Assembly (NCBI RefSeq): GCF_000717595.1
Contig: NZ_JNZO01000062.1
Location: forward strand, 1 to 12,483
Direction: 5' to 3'
Source of the DNA: Streptomyces flavochromogenes
GTDB lineage: Bacteria; Actinomycetota; Actinomycetes; Streptomycetales; Streptomycetaceae
DNA length: 12,483 nucleotides
Below, piece by piece: positions 6,819 through 12,483 of this stretch. Numbering within the stretch: position 1 is the first letter of the stretch; each line of letters starts with the position of its first letter. The translations under genes were made by a program, and so were the position numbers. Under the pieces are notes generated by a model. The model was not told the DNA's origin. It searched no databases and worked only from the letters and a program-made list of their open reading frames with translations.

Positions 6819-7259
6819 CTACTGGAGCCGCTGCCGCTCCGGTTCCTCGCCCTCCTCGTCCTCCTCGTCGGGCAGCTTCACGTCGCCGACCATGATGTTG
6901 ACTTCCACGACTTCCCGGCCCGCCATCCGCTCCACCGCGGAGATCACGTTCTCCCGCACCGCCCCGGCCACGTCCGTGATCGAGACGCCGTAGTCGACGA
7001 CGAGCTCCAGATCGATGGCCGTCTGCACCTCTCCGACCTCGACGCTGACCCCGCGGGTGACGGACTTGCCACTACCGGCGCCGGGCATCCGCTCCCGCAT
7101 GGATCCCATCGAGCGCGCGAACCCGCTGCCCAGGGCATGGACGCCGCGCACGTCCCGTGCCGCCATCCCGGCGATCTTCTCCACCACCACGTCGGCGATG
7201 GACGTCCGGCCACGAGAACCGGGTGCGCCTCCGTACTTTGCGCCGGTGTGCTCAGTCAT
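6819..7259 (-). CDS. Asp23/Gls24 family envelope stress response protein (first copy)
   Basis: A 146-residue member of the Asp23/Gls24 (DUF322) family. The family core is clear: RTSIADVVVEKIAGMAARDV (18-37), VRGVHAL (37-43), GVSVEVGEVQTAIDLELVVDYG (70-91), then SITDVAGAVRENVISAVERM (93-112) and VVEVNIMVGDVKLP (117-130). It ends in an acidic stretch (DEEDEEGEE, 131-139). In S. aureus Asp23 is abundant and forms membrane-associated assemblies through AmaP; loss triggers a cell-wall stress response. The ATG at 7259 has an excellent site, GGGAGGAG (7266-7273), six bases upstream; the longer open frame to 7991 runs through the promoter and the divergent gene and is not real. It leads the minus-strand operon, directly after a strong AT-rich promoter region. 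Confidence 0.92.
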   Translation of the reverse strand: MTEHTGAKYGGAPGSRGRTSIADVVVEKIAGMAARDVRGVHALGSGFARSMGSMRERMPGAGSGKSVTRGVSVEVGEVQTAIDLELVVDYGVSITDVAGAVRENVISAVERMAGREVVEVNIMVGDVKLPDEEDEEGEEPERQRLQ

Positions 7260-7295
7260 CAGGCACTCCTCCCTCGAGAAGTCAGCCGTGCACCT

Positions 7296-7331
7296 CTTAT
7301 CTAAATTATATTCGCTATAGACCGTTTTATC
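7296..7331. promoter_or_regulatory. AT-rich divergent promoter island
   Basis: A block of about 36 bases is mostly A and T in a region otherwise above 70 percent GC. On the minus strand it contains a perfect TATAAT at 7310-7305, about 45 bases upstream of the first Asp23 start; the matching -35 is poor (CCGATA at 17 bp). On the plus strand TATATT (7307-7312) and TATAGA (7316-7321) are possible -10 boxes for the P10-like gene. Two GATAA words occur on the minus strand (7331-7327 and 7302-7298) and a CTATAG palindrome lies at 7315-7320. The sigma factor cannot be decided. Confidence 0.6.
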
Positions 7332-7365
7332 GGGTCGTCGTAAGTCGTGGGAGAAGGTGGAAGAG

Positions 7366-8133
7366 GTGAAGACCGAGGCGTTGATGCAGTCAGTGCGTGG
7401 CCGACTCGGCCTGGGGCGATTTCTGCCTCTCGGAGCGCCGGACGACGGCACGTGGATCACCGAACAGGCGGCCGTCGGGGCTCTCCGGCGCAAGGCCGCC
7501 GGGGTTCCCGGCGTTCGGCTGGAGAGCATGCGCATCGGGCCGGTCCCGGACGAACCCGTGCTCGAACCGGCCGTTCGCCCGCCTGGCGGCGCGCTCCCGC
7601 CAGGCCCGCTCAGGATCGAGGCGGCATTCACCGGGTCCGTGACACTGCCCGTACCCCAAGCCGCCGAACAGTTGAGGACGACCCTGCTCAAGGCCGCCGA
7701 CGAAGAACTCGGCCTGAGCACTGTGGCAGTCGATCTGCGCGTCACGGATCTCCATGAGGGCACGGAGGCGGACGGAGGACCGCAGACCGCCGTGAACGTC
7801 ATGACGCCCCCGTCCCGAGAAGCGCCCCCGCGAAGCCCCGCCCCCGCGACCGCAGCAGAACCCCTGCGGGGGCCGATCGGAGAGCTGGCCGACATCGCGT
7901 CGGCCGTGCCGGGCGTCGCCCGCCTCACCACCCCCCTGGGCGGCCACCCCCTCAGGGTGACGCACCAGGACGATCCGCCCGCCCGCCACATTCAGGTCCA
8001 GCTCGAGGTCGCACCCGGCCGCCACCCCCTGGAGGTCGCCCGGGCAGTCCGGGACGCCGTGACCGTCGCGGCCATGAGCGACGTCCAGGTCCCGACAACC
8101 GCTGCCGTCCTGGTCACCGGAATCGCGGCATAG
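7366..8133 (+). CDS. P10-like protein, apparent tandem Asp23-type domains
   Basis: A 255-residue soluble protein of the kind annotated in Streptomyces as 'nucleopolyhedrovirus P10 family protein', a name that says nothing about function. It begins with [20 protein letters not shown] (about 14-33). Two regions then share one pattern: 37-129 (VPGVRLES, then LRIEAAF, then [15 protein letters not shown], then [10 protein letters not shown]) and 171-253 (VPGVARL, then [11 protein letters not shown], then [13 protein letters not shown], then AAVLVTGI). Both follow the strand, helix, strand order of the Asp23 proteins encoded opposite. A Pro/Ala linker joins them. The GTG at 7366 follows GAGAAGG at an eight-base spacing; the GTG at 7357 is an alternative three codons earlier. 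It shares the AT-rich promoter island with the Asp23 operon, so joint stress control is plausible. Its 3' end overlaps the opposing cold-shock frame by 20 bases. Confidence 0.82.
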   Translation: MKTEALMQSVRGRLGLGRFLPLGAPDDGTWITEQAAVGALRRKAAGVPGVRLESMRIGPVPDEPVLEPAVRPPGGALPPGPLRIEAAFTGSVTLPVPQAAEQLRTTLLKAADEELGLSTVAVDLRVTDLHEGTEADGGPQTAVNVMTPPSREAPPRSPAPATAAEPLRGPIGELADIASAVPGVARLTTPLGGHPLRVTHQDDPPARHIQVQLEVAPGRHPLEVARAVRDAVTVAAMSDVQVPTTAAVLVTGIAA

Positions 8134-8386
8134 CCGCATCGACACCGAAGGTCTTCAGACGGGTGTCCCCGGTTCCGCCGGCGGGGTGTGGGGCGGGTCG
8201 GGCGAGGTTGATGTTTTCCGCCTGGGGGCCCTTCCGGCCCTGGGTGACGTCGAACGTCCCGGCCTGGCCCTCCTGGAGCTCACGGAAGCCCGTGGAGTTG
8301 ATCGCCGAGAAGTGGGCGAAGACGTCCGGGCCGCCACCGTCCTGGGCGATGAAGCCGAAGCCCTTCTCCGCGTCGAACCACTTCAC
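8114..8386 (-). pseudogene. CspA-type cold shock domain gene with abnormal ends (possibly decayed)
   Basis: The frame encodes a nearly complete cold shock domain: [19 protein letters not shown] (RNP1, KGFGFI), DVFAHFSAI (RNP2) and [16 protein letters not shown]. Cold shock proteins bind single-stranded RNA and DNA through these motifs. The usual start MA(S/T)GTVKWF is missing: homology extends back only to ACT-GTG (T-V), preceded by R instead of G, and no ATG or other start lies upstream in frame. Only the internal GTG at 8386 could start, and no ribosome binding site precedes it (CTCTCCCACGAACT). At the other end, the normal stop after PQAENI is replaced by a 30-residue tail that runs into the 3' end of the opposite P10-like gene. 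Either a recent pseudogene or an unusually expressed short Csp. The core shows no frameshift. Confidence 0.6.
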
Positions 8387-8800
8387 AGTTCGTGGGAGAG
8401 GGCCCGCCGAGGTGCGGCGGGGCGCCCCCCGTCTCGGGCCGCGGTCGGCGGGTCGGCCGCTGGGGCGGCGCGGCGGTATTCGCGTTGATGCGCTGCGCTT
8501 CTTCGATCTGGTCCTCGAGGACTCTGATGCGGCAGGCAGCCTCGATGGAGACCCAGTCGCTTCCGTCCGGGCGATCCTGATGGTGCTGGGACCACGAGCG
8601 CGGTCGTTCCCCGGCCGGCCGCAGCCTGGTCCGGCGCCGACCCCTGAGAAGAGAGCCCGCGGCCGGCGCGGTACCGGTGGTTCTGGCGCCGATCAGACCC
8701 CGGGACCGGAGGACGACGCAGGCTGCAGAGAGCCGCAGGTGACGCTGGACGAGGTCACGGATACGCCGAACGGGCGGTTCGAGCGCGCCGCGTGACCTGC

Positions 8801-8818
8801 GTCCCAACTTTGTCCCAA
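8801..8818. repeat. Direct repeat GTCCCAA-CTTT-GTCCCAA
   Basis: Two identical seven-base words at 8801-8807 and 8812-8818 are separated by four bases, about 90 bases from the 3' end of the CAU tRNA gene. Short direct repeats like this can be integrase arm sites or other protein-binding sites. Function not shown. Confidence 0.45.
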
Positions 8819-8869
8819 CAGGTGTGCTTTCCTGCCTAGGACGGGCCGCCAAGACCCTCCGTGCTCTCG

Positions 8870-8895
8870 TCTGACCGGTGAAGTTCCTGGTCAGA
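8870..8895. repeat. Inverted repeat downstream of CAU tRNA
   Basis: TCTGACC (8870-8876) and GGTCAGA (8889-8895) form a perfect seven-base dyad with a 12-base loop, 12-37 bases beyond the encoded CCA end of the tRNA. It could end transcription of the tRNA on the minus strand, though no T-tract follows. Confidence 0.4.
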
Positions 8896-8906
8896 ACGAT
8901 TTTTCC

Positions 8907-8983
8907 TGGTGGGGCGGGTGGGACTCGAACCCACGGCCGACGGATTATGAGTCCGCTGCTCTAACCGGCTGAGCTACCGCCCC
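8907..8983 (-). tRNA. tRNA with CAU anticodon (tRNA-Ile2 or elongator tRNA-Met)
   Basis: The minus strand folds as a tRNA of 77 bases including an encoded CCA (8909-8907). The acceptor stem is GGGGCGG (8983-8977) with CCGCCCC (8917-8911) and discriminator A. The D-arm contains GCTC...GAGC, the anticodon loop is CTCATAA, and the T-arm is GTGGG TTCGAGT CCCAC. Anticodon CAU is shared by elongator Met and the lysidine-modified Ile2 tRNA. The loop is not the initiator type, but Ile2 and Met cannot be separated with certainty by eye. It appears as a single unit, apart from the tRNA-Asn pair. Confidence 0.9.
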
Positions 8984-9116
8984 GAACGGTGAGGCGCGTA
9001 CATGTGTGCGCGCCGTCTGCCGCAGCATAGCCGCTCATACGATCTCCTGCTCCGGAAGATCGGCTCTGCTCGACCATGAAGACCGCACCGCGCTCCGCAT
9101 GGTTCCCCGAGACGCG

Positions 9117-9141
9117 AAAAAGGACCCCGAAGGGTCCTTTT
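9117..9141 (-). terminator. Rho-independent terminator after the tRNA-Asn pair
   Basis: On the minus strand AAAAGGACCC, loop TTCG, GGGTCCTTTTT forms a near-perfect stem closed by a stable UUCG tetraloop and followed by a T run. It begins nine bases past the end of the second tRNA-Asn. The symmetrical A and T runs mean it could also act on plus-strand transcripts. Confidence 0.85.
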
Positions 9142-9149
9142 CCGTTCCG

Positions 9150-9222
9150 CTCCCCCGACTGGACTCGAACCAGTAACCCTCCGGTTAACAGCCGAATGCT
9201 CTGCCAATTGAGCTACAGGGGA
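9150..9222 (-). tRNA. tRNA-Asn (GUU), second of the tandem pair
   Basis: A 73-base cloverleaf: acceptor TCCCCTG with CGGGGGA, D-arm GCTC/GAGC, anticodon stem TTCGG/CCGGA around the loop CTGTTAA (anticodon GUU), T-arm ACTGG TTCGAGT CCAGT, discriminator G. CCA is not encoded. It lies five bases downstream of the other copy and just before the terminator. Confidence 0.95.
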
Positions 9223-9227
9223 TCGCG

Positions 9228-9300
9228 CTCCCCCGACTGGACTCGAACCAGTAACCTGCCGGTTAACAGCCGGCTGCTCTGCCAATTGAGCTACAGGGGA
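9228..9300 (-). tRNA. tRNA-Asn (GUU), first of the tandem pair
   Basis: A 73-base cloverleaf identical to the neighbouring copy except in the anticodon stem and the first variable-loop base: GCCGG/CCGGC here in place of TTCGG/CCGGA. The changes keep the stem paired, so both copies should be functional. Anticodon GUU, discriminator G, no encoded CCA. The two are probably processed from one precursor. Confidence 0.95.
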
Positions 9301-9492
9301 TTGCTGCGTTGCACCGAACGTACCCACTCCGGATGCTCCGGGCGGGCGGTTGCTCGCTGCGACACATACATTAGCGCAAGCAGGGGGGTGCTCCGCCAAT
9401 CGGTATCGCCGGGGGCACCGCCCGGGCACCGGCGATGCGTCGGAGATGCGCCGGGCATGCATCAGGGAAGCTCTCCAGGGAAGGTGGTGGCC

Positions 9493-9804
9493 ATGCGATA
9501 CAAGCTGACGTTCGTCGTAGGAATCGCCCTCGGTTACGTGGTCGGCACGCGGGCCGGACGCGAGCGCTACGAGCAGATGAAGAAGTCCGCGAAGGAGTTC
9601 GCGCAGAACCCGGCCGTGCGCAACGCCGCCGAGTCCGCCGCCCAGACCGGGCGGCAGGTCGCGGGCAAGGCCGCGCACGTCGTGGGCGACAAGGTGGGCG
9701 ACCGGCTGCCGTCCTCGGTGACCGAGCGGTTCCACGCGCTGGCCGGGCGCGGCGGGGCCAACGGGAAGGTCGAGGACGACGACTGGGGCACCAGCAACAC
9801 CTGA
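9493..9804 (+). CDS. YtxH-like small membrane-associated protein
   Basis: A 103-residue protein. The N-terminal stretch LTFVVGIALGYVVGTRAGRERY (5-26) is the hydrophobic, glycine-rich segment with a following basic RAGRERYEQM that marks YtxH-like proteins. It is followed by an amphipathic, alanine-rich helical region (about 28-82, KKSAKEFAQNPAVRNAAESA) and an acidic tail (EDDDW). It probably sits in or on the membrane by its N-terminus. YtxH proteins are often linked to general stress in Firmicutes, but no molecular function is known. The ATG follows AGGGAAGG (9477-9484) at an eight-base spacing; a longer open frame from 9076 runs antisense through both tRNA-Asn genes and is not real. The next gene starts 30 bases later. 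Confidence 0.88.
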   Translation: MRYKLTFVVGIALGYVVGTRAGRERYEQMKKSAKEFAQNPAVRNAAESAAQTGRQVAGKAAHVVGDKVGDRLPSSVTERFHALAGRGGANGKVEDDDWGTSNT

Positions 9805-9820
9805 ATCGCCCCGCGTGCGG

Positions 9821-9826
9821 CAGAAT
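9821..9826 (+). promoter_or_regulatory. Possible -10 box for a leaderless kinase transcript
   Basis: CAGAAT ends eight bases before the ATG at 9835, the distance expected if transcription begins at the start codon. No ribosome binding site precedes that ATG (AATCAAGTGTC). The -35 is not clear. Confidence 0.3.
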
Positions 9827-9834
9827 CAAGTGTC

Positions 9835-11274
9835 ATGGGGATAGTCGCCGGACTCGACAGCTCAGCGGAGTTCACACGCATCGTCGTCTGTGACACGGAC
9901 ACGGGTGCCGTACTGCGGCAGGGATACGCCCCTCACCCGGGCGAACCCAAGGCCGTCGACGTCGACCCGCAGACCTGGCTGCTCTCGCTCGGGGAGGCCG
10001 CCACCGGCGGGCTCCTGGAGGGCGTGCAGGCCATCGGGGTGTCCGCGCAGCAGCACGGACTCGTCCCGCTCGACGCGCAGGGCGGCCTGGTGCGGCCCGC
10101 GCTCGTCCGCAACGACAAGCGGGCCCAGATCGCCGCCGCCGACCTCGTCGAGTCGCTCGGCGGCCGCCAGGCCTGGGCCGAGGCCGTGGGCTCCGTGCCC
10201 GGCGCCGGACAGCCGGTGGCCAAGCTGCGCTGGCTGGCCCGTACCGAGCCGGAGCACGCCAGGCGGGTCGCGATGGTCCTCCAGCCGCACGACTGGCTGG
10301 TCTGGCAACTGCTCGGCAGGCCCGCCCGGCGCACCACCGACCGCGGCGCCGCCTCCGGCACCGGCTACTGGTCGGCGCGCACCGGCACGTACCGCCCCGA
10401 TCTCGTCGAGCTGGCCCTCGGCCACCAGGCGGTGCTGCCCGAGGTCCTCGGCCCGGCCGACGCGGCCGGCACCACTCCCGAGGGGCTCCTCATCTCCGCC
10501 GGCACGGGCGAGACGATGGCCGCCGCGCTGGGCCTGGGGCTCGGCCCCGGGGACGCGGTGGTCTCGCTCGGCGCCTCCGGCTCCGTGATGGCCGTCCACC
10601 ACGAGGCCCTCGCCGACCCGAGCGGCATGATCACCTCGTTCGCCGACGCCACCGGCATGCACCTGCCCGTCGTCCACACCTCCAACGCGGTGCGGGCGCT
10701 GCGCGGCACCGCCGAGATGCTGGGCGTCGACTCCCTAGAGGAGCTGTCCGCGCTGGCCCTGAAGTCGACGCCGGGCGCCTCCGGGCTCGTCCTGCTGCCC
10801 TATCTGGAGGGTGAGCGGACGCCGAACCTGCCGCACACCGCGGGCACGCTCAGCGGGCTGCGGCGCGAGTCGATGAAGCCCGAGCACCTGGCACGGGCGG
10901 CGTTCGAGGGCATGCTCTGCGCGCTCACCGACGCCATGGACGTGCTGCGCGGGCGCGGTGTCGAGGTGCGCAGGGTGTTCCTGCTCGGCGCCGCGGCGGC
11001 GCTTCCGGCGGTGCAGGCGTTCGCGCCCGCGCTGTTCGGCGCGCAGGTCGTCGTCCCCCAGCCGGCCGACTACGCGGCGCTCGGCGCGGCCCGGCAGGCC
11101 GCCTGGGCCCTCGGGGTGGCGCGAGGCACGCTGTCGCCGTCCACTCCCCCGGCCTGGCAGGGCGCGGCCGCGCAGATCCTTGAGCCGGGCGAGGACCTGC
11201 CCGCGGGCCGGGCGGTGCGGCAGCAGTACGTGGCGACGCGGGACCAGCTCCACCCGGGCGCGTTCGGTTCGTGA
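9835..11274 (+). CDS. FGGY-family carbohydrate kinase (xylulokinase-like) with altered active site
   Basis: A 479-residue protein with the two-domain FGGY sugar kinase layout, closest in pattern to D-xylulose kinase, which phosphorylates xylulose with ATP. Recognisable segments are MGIVAGLDSS (1-10), IGVSAQQHG (67-75), KLRWLARTEP (130-139), DAVVSLGASGSV (240-251), LPYLEGERTPN (321-331) and ARAAFEGMLCALTDAMDVL (353-371). Key catalytic elements deviate. The phosphate-1 loop D-x-G-T is DSSA. The catalytic Asp of G-G-G-D-N is Glu226 in GTGET. The adenine loop G-G-G-A is GAAA (385-388). The ATG has no ribosome binding site and may be read from a leaderless transcript. It starts 30 bases after the YtxH-like gene. 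Length is normal and no frame break is seen. Sugar specificity is doubtful; it could be a weakly active or regulatory kinase homologue. Confidence 0.88.
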   Translation: MGIVAGLDSSAEFTRIVVCDTDTGAVLRQGYAPHPGEPKAVDVDPQTWLLSLGEAATGGLLEGVQAIGVSAQQHGLVPLDAQGGLVRPALVRNDKRAQIAAADLVESLGGRQAWAEAVGSVPGAGQPVAKLRWLARTEPEHARRVAMVLQPHDWLVWQLLGRPARRTTDRGAASGTGYWSARTGTYRPDLVELALGHQAVLPEVLGPADAAGTTPEGLLISAGTGETMAAALGLGLGPGDAVVSLGASGSVMAVHHEALADPSGMITSFADATGMHLPVVHTSNAVRALRGTAEMLGVDSLEELSALALKSTPGASGLVLLPYLEGERTPNLPHTAGTLSGLRRESMKPEHLARAAFEGMLCALTDAMDVLRGRGVEVRRVFLLGAAAALPAVQAFAPALFGAQVVVPQPADYAALGAARQAAWALGVARGTLSPSTPPAWQGAAAQILEPGEDLPAGRAVRQQYVATRDQLHPGAFGS

Positions 11275-11339
11275 CGTCGTCCGGGGCCCGGTCGCCCGCG
11301 CCTCGGACGTGCGTTCGTAAAGACTTCCCCAGGGCTCGT

Positions 11340-11381
11340 CCCGCACCCCGAAAGCCAGTCGTAACGTCCCGGGTGTGCGGG
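11340..11381. promoter_or_regulatory. Long dyad upstream of the ABC exporter gene
   Basis: CCCGCACCCCG (11340-11350) pairs with CGGGTGTGCGGG (11370-11381), 11 base pairs with one bulged T and a 19-base loop. It ends two bases before a possible -10 box (GATAGT, 11383-11388) and 14 bases before the GTG start. Its position across the promoter suggests an operator; it could instead be a terminator of the kinase gene. Confidence 0.5.
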
Positions 11382-11394
11382 CGATAGTGGAGCC

Positions 11395-12483
11395 GTGCTC
11401 ATAAGACTTCTCCGAACCCACCTCGGGCCCTATCGAAAACCCATCGCACTGCTCGTGCTGCTGCAGTTCCTGCAGACCAGCGCGAGCCTCTACCTGCCGA
11501 CCCTGAACGCGGACATCATCGACAACGGTGTCGTCGAGGGGGACACCGGATACATCCTGCGCTTCGGCGCCCTGATGATCGGCGTCTCCGTCGTCCAGGT
11601 CGTCTGCAACATCGGGGCCGTGTTCTACGGCGCCCGCACCGCGTCCGCGCTGGGCCGGGACGTGCGCGCCGCGGTCTTCGACCGGGTGCAGTCGTTCTCC
11701 GCGCGGGAGTTGGGGCACTTCGGCGCGCCGTCGCTGATCACCCGTACGACCAACGACGTGCAGCAGATCCAGATGCTGGTCCTGATGGCGTTCACCCTGA
11801 TGGTCTCCGCGCCCATCATGTGCGTCGGCGGCATCGTGATGGCCCTCGGCCAGGACGTGCCGCTCTCGGGTGTGCTGCTCGCCGTGGTGCCGGTCCTCGC
11901 GGTCTCGGTCTCCCTGATCGTGCGGAGGATGCGGCCGCTCTTCCGGACGATGCAGGAGCGCCTCGACACGGTGAACCGGGTGCTGCGCGAGCAGATCACC
12001 GGCAACCGGGTGATCCGGGCGTTCGTGAAGGACGACTACGAGGAGGAGCGGTTCCGCGGCGCCAACGCGGACCTGACCGATGTCTCGATGGCGACCGGCC
12101 GGCTGATGGCGCTGATGTTCCCGGTGGTCATGACCGTGGTGAACATCTCCAGCGTGGCGGTCGTCTGGTTCGGCGCGCACCGCATCGACAGCGGCGGGAT
12201 GCAGATCGGCGCGCTGACCGCGTTCCTCGCCTATCTGATGCAGATCGTGATGGCGGTCATGATGGCCACCTTCATGTTCATGATGGTGCCGCGGGCCGAG
12301 GTCTGTGCCGAGCGCATCGAGGAGGTCCTCGCGACCGAGTCCAGTGTGGTGCCGCCGGTGAACCCGGTGACCGAACTCGGCCGGCGGGGGCATCTGGAGG
12401 TCCGGAGTGCCGACTTCCGGTACCCCGGTGCGGAGGAGTCCGTCCTCAAGGACGTCGGCCTCGAAGCCCGCCCGGGTGAGACG
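11395..12483 (+). CDS. ABC exporter half-transporter, partial (membrane domain and start of ATPase)
   Basis: The window holds the first 363 residues of a type I ABC exporter that fuses its membrane and ATPase domains. Six membrane helices are spread over about 16-300. Family hallmarks are ASLYLPTLNADIIDNGV (30-46), LGRDVRAAVFDRVQSFS (86-102), FGAPSLITRTTNDVQQIQ (109-126) and the coupling region REQITGNRVIRAF (198-210). The ATPase domain begins at about 333 (LEVRSADFRYPGAEESVLKDV). The window ends at ARPGET, just before the Walker A motif, so ATPase competence cannot be judged. The start is GTG (VLIRLLRTHL); GGAG lies only two bases upstream, and GATAGT at 11383-11388 would place transcription at the start codon. 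Such proteins usually work as heterodimers with a partner encoded next door, to the right. Substrate unknown; multidrug export is the common annotation. Confidence 0.9.
   Translation, partial: MLIRLLRTHLGPYRKPIALLVLLQFLQTSASLYLPTLNADIIDNGVVEGDTGYILRFGALMIGVSVVQVVCNIGAVFYGARTASALGRDVRAAVFDRVQSFSARELGHFGAPSLITRTTNDVQQIQMLVLMAFTLMVSAPIMCVGGIVMALGQDVPLSGVLLAVVPVLAVSVSLIVRRMRPLFRTMQERLDTVNRVLREQITGNRVIRAFVKDDYEEERFRGANADLTDVSMATGRLMALMFPVVMTVVNISSVAVVWFGAHRIDSGGMQIGALTAFLAYLMQIVMAVMMATFMFMMVPRAEVCAERIEEVLATESSVVPPVNPVTELGRRGHLEVRSADFRYPGAEESVLKDVGLEARPGET

Larger units (their letters stand above)
8387..8906. other. Gene-poor stretch between csp remnant and CAU tRNA
   Basis: About 520 bases without a convincing gene. 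Long frames exist on both strands, but none has a ribosome binding site and a recognisable domain. The minus strand contains a protein-like fragment (about 8556-8480, [16 protein letters not shown]) and, near its start, VGTKLGR, which is reminiscent of the C-terminal ends of some actinomycete integrases; neither is enough for an assignment. Two direct GTCCCAA words lie at 8801-8818 and an inverted repeat at 8870-8895. It may be decayed mobile DNA beside a tRNA. Confidence 0.4.

Noticed and set aside
7260..7991. Upstream extension of the first Asp23 frame
   Set aside because: It crosses the promoter island and the P10-like gene on the other strand; the ATG at 7259 has a strong ribosome binding site.
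8163..8852. Overlapping frames on both strands between the P10-like gene and the CAU tRNA
   Set aside because: They lack ribosome binding sites and recognisable domains; only the cold shock frame in this area has clear homology. The VGTKLGR and [16 protein letters not shown] fragments are too weak to name a gene.
8907..9300. Possible tRNA array carrying an intact integrated element
   Set aside because: No integrase, excisionase or duplicated tRNA 3' end was found; only weak scar-like signs remain and are reported as a low-interest finding.
9076..9492. Plus-strand extension upstream of the YtxH-like gene containing PDWTRTSN repeats
   Set aside because: It is translated antisense through the two tRNA-Asn genes, a well-known false protein signature; the real start is the ATG at 9493.
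10735..12393. Long minus-strand frame of about 550 residues, His/Arg/Asp-rich
   Set aside because: It is antisense to the FGGY kinase and the ABC exporter, has the low-complexity composition of a GC-rich shadow frame, and has no recognisable domain.

Overview
The window is high-GC actinobacterial chromosome, almost certainly Streptomyces or a close relative. The evidence is very high third-position GC, frequent GTG starts, GGAGG-type ribosome binding sites, and protein sequences of a typical Streptomyces kind (Asp23/AmaP cluster, P10-like protein, FGGY kinase, YtxH-like protein). No insertion sequence, CRISPR array, rRNA gene or intact phage gene was seen.

Layout. Positions 1-293 are GC-rich with a two-copy 21-bp repeat and no convincing gene. 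A ClC-type anion channel/transporter (294-1625, +) converges on a translationally coupled MerR regulator and GNAT acetyltransferase pair (3457-2519 and 2519-1899, -). The MerR gene is preceded by a perfect 7-5-7 inverted repeat that is probably its operator. A hemolysin III family membrane protein (3716-4465, +) follows and ends at a strong hairpin.

The most distinctive part is 4572-8133. A six-gene minus-strand array reads, from upstream to downstream: Asp23 protein, DUF2273-like small membrane protein, second Asp23 protein, DUF6286-type membrane protein, AmaP-like membrane anchor and a 58-residue two-helix membrane protein. The first five are tightly spaced or overlap. Divergent from them, across an unusually AT-rich promoter island (about 7296-7331), is a P10-like protein whose two halves each look like an Asp23-type domain. 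The locus looks like a membrane-anchored envelope-stress system in which one small fold is reused several times.

From 8114 to 9300 there is a cold-shock domain gene without a normal start, stop or ribosome binding site, about 520 bp of non-coding or decayed DNA, a CAU-anticodon tRNA, a terminator hairpin and two tandem tRNA-Asn genes, all on the minus strand. The plus strand then carries a YtxH-like protein (9493-9804), an FGGY-family carbohydrate kinase with unusual active-site residues (9835-11274), and the start of a type I ABC exporter (11395 to beyond the window end). The ABC gene is preceded by a long dyad and a possible leaderless promoter.

Family names were assigned by recognising motifs. 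No database search was possible.
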